Source: Pinguiococcus pyrenoidosus | Taxonomy: Eukaryota; Sar; Pinguiophyceae; Pinguiochrysidales; Pinguiochrysidaceae | Direction: 5' to 3' | Assembly (NCBI GenBank): GCA_019677205.1 | Contig: JAAMXY010004313.1 | Span: 1 to 14,072 of the forward strand | DNA: 14,072 nt | Shown: positions 7,701 to 14,072 of the stretch, in pieces | Layout: every line of letters begins with the position of its first letter | Numbering within the stretch: the stretch's first letter is position 1 | Made by a program: the position numbers and the translations under genes | The notes under the pieces: generated by a model | Told to the model about the DNA's origin: nothing | Database searches by the model: none | What the model saw: only the letters and a program-made list of their open reading frames with translations

Positions 7701-9535
7701 TCAGGAGAATCCCTTCTTCGCACTGGCAGCTTTCTGCCTGCGTTTCTTCCTTTCCTTCATCGACAATCCTGACAGATCAGAAGAAGAGGCCGGTTTTGTC
7801 TTCTTTTCCAGTATGGTTGGGTCCGAGGTGGCCTGAGGAGCACACGACTGCGTGAGCAAAAACTGGAGGAAGCTTTCCCTCGCCTCCCGGTCGAGTGCCA
7901 ACCTTGAAAACGAAAGACAGCGCCTCTCTTTCATCCTGAGAGAGCTCTGGATGCCACGTTCGAAGGAGCAGGACGTATCTGTCTTTGTCCGTGTTGTTGG
8001 CAGTGGAATGGATGAAGCTGGTGTCGAAGAGCATGCACTTCCCGTTCTCCCATCCTCGGGCTTCGTTGCCCACCTACCACGAGGAGAAGGGTACAACGCA
8101 GCTCTCTCAGCATCTCCAGAAAGCGCGAGCCCGGCGGTTGGTGCCCTAGCGAGCGCGCTCCGCGCAGGGATTACCTTAATCCAGCAGTCTCCGGCTGGAA
8201 TTTCCAAGCCAAGATGGGCAGTCAAGATGAAGTTGCAGAAATCGGTGTGCGGCTTGATGCCCGTTCCAGGCGCCTGGGAGCGAGCGTGCTGCGACTAAGC
8301 TTTCGCATACCTTCGAAGCCAGTCCGCTTCGGAGTTGCGCACCTGTCGCGCGAAGAAGGCTTCCACCGATGGAACGATCGCATCTTTGTCCGCCGTGACC
8401 TTGGAGGACGGTGGACACGGTGAGAGGCACGATGCGAGGCAAGAAGTTCATGACAGGGGAAGGCAAGAACTGCACGAAAGAGGGAACCAAGACATCACCG
8501 TACCTTTCGCAATATCTCGGCTGTTCTCGGAAACAGGCGACAGTTCGCAGCGTCCCATTCTCTATCTTGAAGCACGAGCGTCTTCCAATCCGGTCCGTAC
8601 GACAACGCCGCCTCCTGCGGGCGGATGAACGGGTGAGCCTTGCCCAGCAGACCACAGCTCGAGGAGAGGGTAGGCGCAAGCCTTAGCATTTTTGTCACAA
8701 CCTACCTCTACAGCGTGGACCCAGATATTGGTGCCCCTCTGCTTCAGCGCTTCGGAGCCTTCCGGGGTCAAAGCGCTCTGCAACTCCTCCTTGATGATGT
8801 CTGCGCTTTCCTCCAGGCGGGAGCACCACGCGAACTGCGAAGCGTCGTACCACGGCTGCGCCGTAAGGCCCTCGATGAAGCTGCTTGCTTCCTTCAATGT
8901 CCATGGAATGTTCATTAGCCGAGATATCACTACCAAAATCCCCACCAGAAATAACAGCATTGGTCCCGGCGCTGCCACGCCGCTTGCAGATGCTCCGATG
9001 TACCTGGCGCGCTCCGCCGTGGGCTTCGTGGTTCTCTGCCAGCTCCTTTCCCATCGCGACGTTGTCTAGACTGTCTAGCACTCTTGCGATCTGAGGCACC
9101 TCGTGCCTGCATCGCCAGTGTCAGCGTTCTCCGGACTCGCGAGGCGATGAATCCCAAGCCTCACCTCTTCACGAGAGCTTCCTGAATCTCGGAGATGAGC
9201 CCCATCCGCAGGACGCTGCGCCGCCCTATCCAAGCAGAAACCGATGTCGTCATGTCTGGCCAGTCTCCCCCCCTTCGCACCCACAGCATTTTCGGAGAGC
9301 GCATAGTGATGCGCAAGGCTGGCGACTTCAACCAGAGAGACAAAGGCCTTTCCCGTTTGCTCTGCGCAGTGTGTCCCCTTCAACAGAGTTGAAGTTCCGC
9401 AGCGTGCTGGCGAAGCCTATCTGCAATGATGCCCGCCACGCCACTTCAGTGCGAATTACCTGAGACTGGTCTGCGGAACGCATAGCTCCCTTCGCAGGCC
9501 AACAGCCCAAGCGCGGCAATCACGGGGATTCTCAT
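7701..9535 (-). CDS. Aspartyl/asparaginyl beta-hydroxylase family dioxygenase, ten exons, secretory/plastid leader
   Basis: Model: complement(join(7701..7832,7903..8073,8175..8273,8343..8399,8504..8614,8706..8891,9004..9106,9165..9225,9333..9416,9460..9535)), 359 residues. The family uses Fe(II) and 2-oxoglutarate to hydroxylate Asp/Asn. Core signs: LTAQPWYDASQF (117-128), WDAANCRLFPRTAEIL, VPSVEAFFARQAPGTGIKPH (216-235), HLGLEIPAGDCWIKVG, WENGKCMLFDTSFIHST and DRYVLLLRTWHPEL. Putative iron ligands are His235 and His281; Arg291 should bind 2-oxoglutarate. Their spacing (46, then 10 residues), and His246, match human ASPH as I remember it, which supports the splicing. Exon phases agree at every junction. 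The start ATG at 9535 opens MRIPVIAALGLLACEGSYA|FRRP, a signal peptide with Phe after the likely cleavage site. The Lys/Arg-rich C-terminus (MKERKKRRQKAAS) ends at TGA. Exons 2-3 are least certain; exon 6 could start at 8638 and exon 10 at 7847. The gene is divergent from the dynein gene. Confidence 0.88.
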
Positions 9536-10023
9536 CTGCGGATATGGTTCAGAAATGCTGGACAAGCCCGAGAATTGGCCGCACTTGTCCGTCAAAGAGA
9601 ACGCAGCAGACGACGGAAAGGATACAAGGGACCCCACGAAGTGGTGCACCCACAGTGCTATCGACAAATGAGCTCCACAGTGGCGCTGAGGCGCCGTGGA
9701 CGCCACACTTTGATGCTGTGCTCTCTTTGGGCATAGCAAGGCTGTCCATATGGCAAGTAAAAAAATGCGATTCTTGGCTATAGTTGGCTATGACAAATTT
9801 CAAAACTTATTATAAAATATTTCAAAACAAATAATAATAATGTACTCAGTGTGTATATTGAATAATATTGATAAAACCAATTTTTGAATATTTATTTGAA
9901 AAATATACAACCGAATCTCCCGCGCTTTTCGATCCTTTTCATCTTGTGTGAAACCCAGAGACGTTTGGGCACATCTCAGCGCGAGACCACCACATCCTTG
10001 CTTGTGCTTCCCGCTACCGAAAG
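9536..10023. promoter_or_regulatory. Divergent spacer between beta-hydroxylase and dynein genes, with AT-rich island
   Basis: This 488-bp spacer serves two genes that start at its edges. Positions about 9788-9910 form an abrupt island of roughly 80% A+T inside GC-rich DNA. It contains the 10-mer ATTTCAAAAC twice (9797-9806 and 9819-9828), an (ATA/AAT)-rich run near 9830-9840, and AT-rich inverted segments. No coding reading or transposon end is visible. It is probably promoter or nucleosome-free DNA; a remnant of an inserted element or a replication origin is also possible. Confidence 0.5.
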
Positions 10024-12162
10024 ATGGACGCTCGCAAGCGCCGCGCGGCGGCGCTTGAGGAAAAGAAGAAGAGGATTGAGGAGATGCGGCGCCGAAGAGA
10101 GCAGAGGAAAGGCGGGCAGAGCGCGGAAGCGGCTGAGCCGGTGCCTGCGGCGCCCGAGCCGGAGGCGAGTAGCCCGCAGCAGGGCGAAGATCTGGACGAC
10201 TACATTTCGTCTCTCCTGTCGCAACCACCGGCAGCCCAGACGGAAGTCGCAGCGCCGGAGCGGGCCACTTCGGGCGTCCCCGAGCCCGTCTCGGAAGGCC
10301 CGCGAGCTCGGGTCACGCAGCGGCCCACGCTGTGCGTGCAGAGCAGCATCGCGGAGATGATGATCCCTCCACTTCGCGAGCAGCTCATCACGTATTCCAA
10401 GGAGGTCCAGACGGATGACGCCGTGCAAGAGTTCAAAGATACGCAGACGGATCCCAGCGACTTCCCGAGCACGGCGTCGGCCGAGCAGACGGAAGAAGAT
10501 CTCATGGAGGACGCGGCGGCGAGCGTGGCAGGAGAGGCGGAGAAGAAGCTCACGGACGATAGCATCGAGGAGATCGCAAACTCGGTGGCGTTCGGTGCGT
10601 TTGTGCGAAAGGTTGGTCCGCTTCTCGAGTGCGAGTTGGACAAGGGGGAAGCCTTCGATATCATCGTGAAGCTGGATGACGCCACGGTAGAGCATGCTGC
10701 CTCTGATGCCAAGGCGACGCTGGGAGAGGTGCTAGTCCCGGCAGGGCAGGCTAGCGGAAGGCCCATCATGGACCTTCAGTTCCATCCCGTGGAAGGTGAC
10801 CGCCTGCTCATCGTCGCCTACGGCGCCCGGGGAGGCCCGGGCAGCACCGTTGACAGGATGGAAAGCTCGGGAAACGAGGGCTCCTCGCCGGGCCTGGTCA
10901 TCCTGTGGACCCTCACGCATTCAACGAGGCAGGCTCTTGTGTTCCCCTGCTCCTCGCCGGTCCTGTCGGTGCAGTGGCTCCCGGGAAACACGCACCTCTT
11001 CGCGGCAAGCACATACGCGGGACTGCTTTACATCTTCGACACGAGGCGGAGGGGAAGGCACGTGGCGTGCACGTCGATCATCACGGAAGCGGATGAGGGC
11101 GGACATGCCCATCCCGTGTACTGCCTTGCGGCGTTCCGCGGAAGCAAGGGAAGCAATGCGACCGCGCTCGAAAGCGACGCCGCGTTGCTCAGCTGCGACA
11201 CCTCGGGGAAGGTTTGCTTCTGGCAGTGCCACAGCCTGAGCAAGGGCCCTCGCACCTGGGTGAGCCTCCGGCGCGGCGTGGGTGCAGCCTCCGCCAGGGA
11301 GGATGACAGCTCCGGCCTCGCGAACGCCGTCAACGCAACCAGCATGGACTGCACGCTTTCCGACTCCCGCGATCAGTCTGGCACAGGGCTCCACAGTCCC
11401 GCGGAGGCCATCCTCGAAGGCGAGACCGACATCGACGTGTTCCTGGGCACGGAGTCGGGCGACTTCTTCCGTGCTCGAATCGCCGTTGGGAGCGGCTCCA
11501 GGAGCGGCGTGGAAGATGTGATCGGCGCGTCCGACGGCGGCGAAGGGGAGCAGGCGCACAAGAGCCTGGTGACCGCCGTCCATCTGCACCCGAGTCAGCG
11601 TGCCGCCGGCACGGGGCAGGCTCGCCCCCGGCTCCAGAGCATGGACAGTGGGGAAGGCGTGCACGTGAGCGTCGCCGATCTGACTCTGACCTCCTCGTTG
11701 GACTGGTCGTGCAAGGTGTGGAGCCCCGGCAGCGCGTTGCCTGACGGCGCTGGTCATCGAGTGCCGCTGCTGGAGCTCCGTTCGCCAGAGTATGAGTACT
11801 TCGTGGACGCAAAGTGGGCCACCGATCACCCCGCAGTCTTCGCCACGGTCAGCAGCGCGGGACAGGTGGACGTCTGGCACCTGAATCGAGCGATGGAGGA
11901 GCCCGTGGCGTCCGTCACGCTCCCCTCGGGGGGCCGGCAAGGTGCAGGAGGGGGAGCTCCGGCTGCTCTGTCCAAACTCAGCTGGGCGCCTGGGAGCAGG
12001 AAGATTGCGGTCGGGAGCCTGGACGGCCGCGTCATGCTTGTACAGCTGGACGAAGAGCTCATGTACTCCACCACGGACGAACGACGAAAGCTGCAGCAAA
12101 ACCTCGAGACAAGGTTGGACCGCTTGGCGCGCCTGCCCGATGCCGACCAGGCGCCCAACTAG
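10024..12162 (+). CDS. Cytoplasmic dynein intermediate chain (DYNC1I family)
   Basis: The protein has 712 residues in one open frame from ATG at 10024 to TAG at 12160-12162; animal homologues are about 610-650. It is the WD-repeat subunit that joins the dynein heavy chain to light chains and dynactin for minus-end microtubule transport. Domains: a charged coiled-coil N-terminus (1-31, MDARKRRAAALEEKKKR) that in homologues binds p150Glued/NudE; an acidic, disordered linker; a light-chain-binding segment at about 112-143 (MMIPPLREQLITYSKEVQTD, then KDTQTDP); a helix resembling the roadblock/LC7 site (176-204, LTDDSIEEIANS...); and a beta-propeller from about 245 to 676 with WD-type strands ending ILWTL (293), YIFDTR (336), VCFWQC (397), LDWSCKVWS (559), VDVWHL (615) and VMLVQL (670). 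Extra length comes from Gly/Ser-rich loops at about 268-290, 425-460 and 490-512, some of which could hide stopless introns. It is divergent from the beta-hydroxylase and tightly convergent with RPB9. Confidence 0.95.
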   Translation: MDARKRRAAALEEKKKRIEEMRRRREQRKGGQSAEAAEPVPAAPEPEASSPQQGEDLDDYISSLLSQPPAAQTEVAAPERATSGVPEPVSEGPRARVTQRPTLCVQSSIAEMMIPPLREQLITYSKEVQTDDAVQEFKDTQTDPSDFPSTASAEQTEEDLMEDAAASVAGEAEKKLTDDSIEEIANSVAFGAFVRKVGPLLECELDKGEAFDIIVKLDDATVEHAASDAKATLGEVLVPAGQASGRPIMDLQFHPVEGDRLLIVAYGARGGPGSTVDRMESSGNEGSSPGLVILWTLTHSTRQALVFPCSSPVLSVQWLPGNTHLFAASTYAGLLYIFDTRRRGRHVACTSIITEADEGGHAHPVYCLAAFRGSKGSNATALESDAALLSCDTSGKVCFWQCHSLSKGPRTWVSLRRGVGAASAREDDSSGLANAVNATSMDCTLSDSRDQSGTGLHSPAEAILEGETDIDVFLGTESGDFFRARIAVGSGSRSGVEDVIGASDGGEGEQAHKSLVTAVHLHPSQRAAGTGQARPRLQSMDSGEGVHVSVADLTLTSSLDWSCKVWSPGSALPDGAGHRVPLLELRSPEYEYFVDAKWATDHPAVFATVSSAGQVDVWHLNRAMEEPVASVTLPSGGRQGAGGGAPAALSKLSWAPGSRKIAVGSLDGRVMLVQLDEELMYSTTDERRKLQQNLETRLDRLARLPDADQAPN

Positions 12163-12208
12163 GCTGGAGATGGTTGCGGAAGCCTTTCATGATGTTGATC
12201 CAGATCTG

Positions 12209-12757
12209 CTATGTCACATCGACTCGCGGCTGAGCGCTCTTCTCGGCCCCGGACTCGTCCTTCCACTTCAGGCGGCAGTTCACACAGATGAAAATCAGCT
12301 GCAGCGTCTCGGCCCGGGCGCTCTGCTTCGCCTGGAAGAAGACAGCCTCCTGCGCTCCGCACCGGGGGCATGGGTCTACCGTAGATCTCTGCAGCGCCGG
12401 GTCCTCCACTAAGTCCGCCAGCACGATGTCCAAGTTCACCTGCGTCTCCTGAATCATGTTGCGTAGGTACACTGTGTTCGCGATCGCCTTGCCCACGTCC
12501 AGGCGCTCGTCCGAGTCGTTCTTGTTCGGATCGACTGGCATCTCCGCGGGCTCTGAGTAGCCGCAGTTCTCGCGATCACATGCATAGAAGAGCTGCGGCA
12601 GTTCCCCCGGAGCACCCTGCTGAACCTTCGGATACAGCAGGTTGAAGCACTCCTGGCAGAAGCGCATCGTGTACGCGCCCTTATCCATCTTCACCACGTC
12701 GTCATGCGCCAGGCATCCGACCTGCGAAACAAGTGCCGTCGCCGCCGCAGACGGCAT
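12209..12757 (-). CDS. RPB9: DNA-directed RNA polymerase II subunit RPB9
   Basis: RPB9 is the small nuclear Pol II subunit that affects start-site choice, fidelity and TFIIS-stimulated cleavage. Two zinc ribbons are complete: MRFCQECFNLLYPK with C34/C37 and LFYACDRENCGY with C60/C65; then DPCPRCGAQEAVFFQAKQSA with C130/C133 and FICVNC with C158/C161. EDPALQRS matches the conserved linker DPTLPRS. The core starts at the ATG at 12667. Two upstream in-frame ATGs (12688 and 12757) would add 7 or 30 residues; I give the first ATG, 182 residues, but the shorter forms fit the usual 110-125 residue family better. The first ribbon has CxxxxC where yeast and human have CxxC. The linker carries an extra charged segment (PVDPNKNDSDERLDVGK). 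No intron is needed. The stop is 46 bp from the dynein stop on the other strand. Pol I and Pol III paralogues (RPA12, RPC10) are less likely because of the RPB9-type N-terminus. Confidence 0.94.
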   Translation of the reverse strand: MPSAAATALVSQVGCLAHDDVVKMDKGAYTMRFCQECFNLLYPKVQQGAPGELPQLFYACDRENCGYSEPAEMPVDPNKNDSDERLDVGKAIANTVYLRNMIQETQVNLDIVLADLVEDPALQRSTVDPCPRCGAQEAVFFQAKQSARAETLQLIFICVNCRLKWKDESGAEKSAQPRVDVT

Positions 12758-13105
12758 TCGCGAACAGGCCGCCTTCCAGCCCAATCATTAATTTTAAATT
12801 TAATATTTATAAAATTAATGATTTTATATAGAATAAAATATTTTTATTTTTAACGTCAATGGCCTTTTCAATTTGAAAGGCCAGAAATAGCTCGAGGTTT
12901 CCCGCGCAAATTCGGTTGCATTCAATTTTGGATAGGCCTTGACGGCGCCTCGTCTTGATCATTCGTCACCGAGTTGTCGCCGGCCTGCTGCGCTCGTGGA
13001 CCATCTGGTGCTCCTCGTTGACGGAGGCCACTTGAGCCCGCTTGAAACGGCGTGCGGCTGCATCGCGTTGTGGCGTCGGAGGCCGGAAAGATCCTTGGGC
13101 TCCGA
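12758..13105. promoter_or_regulatory. Divergent spacer between RPB9 and SCAPER-like genes, with AT-rich island
   Basis: This 348-bp spacer lies between two outward-facing start codons. Positions about 12783-12859 are over 90% A+T, including TTTATATAGAATAAAAT-like TATA-rich tracts; the flanks are GC-rich. It holds the 14-bp inverted repeat listed separately. The right part (12880-13105) has no recognised coding reading; the frame of the downstream gene has a stop near 13043. It is most simply a bidirectional promoter. Confidence 0.5.
12783..12823. repeat. 14-bp perfect inverted repeat, 13-bp loop
   Basis: The left arm AATCATTAATTTTA (12783-12796) and the right arm TAAAATTAATGATT (12810-12823) are exact reverse complements. 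The repeat begins 26 bp upstream of the first RPB9 ATG. It could form a hairpin or a dimeric factor site. Its AT-rich composition makes a chance origin possible. Confidence 0.85.
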
Positions 13106-14072
13106 ATGTCCGGAGAGGTCCCAGAGGCTCCGCCTGCAAGCGAGGACCGTGAGGTGAAGGAAGCAGGGAAGGAGGACGGTCGCTCGGTGAAGCGTTTGAT
13201 TGCGGAGGATGGCAGCAACGCGCGGAACTTGCTGGTGTGGCGCGTGCCGCATGAGCCGCGGGGAGGGGCAAGCCGACGGGCGCGACAAGATGCCGCGGGA
13301 AAGGGCTCTCGCTCGCCCAAGCGCAGTGGGCGGCCTCCCACTGGGCAGTCGTCGCAGACGAAGCGCTCGGAATTGGAGATCAGCACGAGTGTACGGAGCC
13401 CGGCCACAGCTTCCACGTCCTCTTCGCGCGCCGCCAGCTCTCCTTCGGCGCTCAAGCAACGGGTGTATCGGTACCTGCATCGAATGGTGCATCGCGCTGT
13501 GGATGAGCTGTACTACTTCTGCGAAGCCGAAGGGTCCGTCAGCCACTGCGAAGAGGCTGCAAAAGCGCTGCACAGCTGCGGCCGCGACTTCGACAAGTTG
13601 GTGGAGCGGATCCATGTCCAGCGCCGCTCCGAGCGGGAGAGGGAAGGCAAGTCGCGGGTCGACAGCGAGCTCACGGCGCTATCGTGGGAAGTGAGGAAGT
13701 CCCGGTCGGGCGTGGGGCCGTCGGATGACAGTGTCATCATCAGAAACGCCCTGGAGCGAATGGACGCGGAGATGTCAAGGGCCAGCGACCTCGCAGCTTC
13801 GAAAGAAGAGAGTCAGTCGGCGATCCTGGTTGCCACTGCCAAGCGCAGAAGGAAGAAGGCTCTCAGTGCTCATGCCGCCCCCTGGGTGCCAAAGTACGCA
13901 GATGATCAAGGACCGGATGGCGCGGGAAGGGATGACGCGTCTTCGTCGAAGGGTCCGCCGCTGGGCGATCCGCAGAAGGAAGAGGACGGCGCCACGGCAG
14001 TCCCACCCAAGCAAGCGGGCTTCACGATGTCCTCCACATGCAAGGAGAACCTTGCGCCTGCGGACGAAGAGC
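13106..14072 (+). CDS. SCAPER-like protein, N-terminal part (3' partial)
   Basis: The ATG at 13106 opens a frame that runs to the window end (322 complete codons). It is the first ATG after an in-frame TGA near 13043. Residues about 115-200 match the N-terminal domain of SCAPER (S-phase cyclin A-associated protein in the ER): ALKQRVYRYLHRMVHRAVDE, CEAEGSVSHCEEAAKAL, RDFDKLVERIHVQ and TALSWEVRKS correspond to the family's AVDEIY, CESD.SV.EC, VRDFKALI.WI..Q and SLAWEVKK motifs, as remembered. The first ~110 residues are low-complexity, Ser/Arg/Lys-rich and likely disordered. After the domain come a helical part (NALERMDAEMSRA), a basic cluster (AKRRRKKAL) and another disordered stretch. In animals SCAPER binds cyclin A2 and affects the cell cycle and cilia; the role here is inferred only from family. 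The gene is divergent from RPB9. The C-terminal zinc finger, if present, is outside the window. Confidence 0.82.
   Translation, partial: MSGEVPEAPPASEDREVKEAGKEDGRSVKRLIAEDGSNARNLLVWRVPHEPRGGASRRARQDAAGKGSRSPKRSGRPPTGQSSQTKRSELEISTSVRSPATASTSSSRAASSPSALKQRVYRYLHRMVHRAVDELYYFCEAEGSVSHCEEAAKALHSCGRDFDKLVERIHVQRRSEREREGKSRVDSELTALSWEVRKSRSGVGPSDDSVIIRNALERMDAEMSRASDLAASKEESQSAILVATAKRRRKKALSAHAAPWVPKYADDQGPDGAGRDDASSSKGPPLGDPQKEEDGATAVPPKQAGFTMSSTCKENLAPADEE

Noticed and set aside
7777-8073. Separate 98-residue gene with the FDTSFIHST motif
   Set aside because: It lacks the first iron-binding His and the N-terminal half of the fold; those lie in adjacent exons, so it is exon 9 plus intron read-through.
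9549-9803. Minus-strand ORF upstream of the beta-hydroxylase
   Set aside because: It runs into the AT-rich island, has no motif and sits in the promoter region.
1-14072. Bacterial operon, phage, CRISPR, tRNA or rRNA content
   Set aside because: No repeat-spacer array, cloverleaf or ribosomal sequence was seen, and the genes are intron-containing and eukaryotic.

Overview
This is nuclear DNA of a eukaryote, most likely a protist alga. The evidence is spliceosomal introns (GT...AG, roughly 40-110 nt, usually with a CTGA- or CTCA-type branch-point candidate 15-30 nt before the acceptor) and strictly eukaryotic genes: a cytoplasmic dynein intermediate chain, RNA polymerase II subunit RPB9, a CHORD-domain protein and a SCAPER-like protein. 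Genes are GC-rich and tightly packed, and two of the divergent spacers contain short, very AT-rich islands. Two proteins, a pseudouridine synthase and an aspartyl/asparaginyl beta-hydroxylase, start with a hydrophobic signal-like segment ending in Ala-Phe (ALA|F and SYA|F). This resembles the bipartite plastid presequences of algae with complex red plastids. Together with a dynein gene, which red algae and land plants lack, this points to a cryptophyte-, haptophyte- or stramenopile-type organism. That placement is inference and no species can be named.

Layout, left to right: the 3' end of an unidentified nuclear-type protein (+, 1-635); a three-exon CHORD protein (-, 722-1898); a divergent three-exon RluA-type pseudouridine synthase (+, 2238-3561); a convergent spacer with a (TG)14 microsatellite; a long protein of unknown function (-, 4090 to about 5934-6127); a tentative five-exon gene of unknown function (-, 6625-7440); a ten-exon Asp/Asn beta-hydroxylase (-, 7701-9535); an AT-rich divergent spacer; an apparently intronless cytoplasmic dynein intermediate chain (+, 10024-12162); RPB9 (-, 12209-12757), whose stop lies 46 bp from the dynein stop; a second AT-rich divergent spacer with a 14-bp inverted repeat; and the 5' part of a SCAPER-like gene (+, 13106 to the window end).

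The genes are unrelated housekeeping and cell-biology functions (HSP90 co-chaperone family, RNA modification, protein hydroxylation, microtubule motor, transcription, cell cycle/ER). They alternate in divergent and convergent pairs; there is no operon or gene cluster. I found no mobile element, CRISPR array, tRNA or rRNA. The main result of close reading is the exon structure. Several apparent frame breaks in conserved proteins are introns, and one 78-nt intron in the CHORD gene has no stop codon and keeps the frame, so a simple ORF reading inserts 26 false residues. I did not find a previously undescribed multi-gene system.
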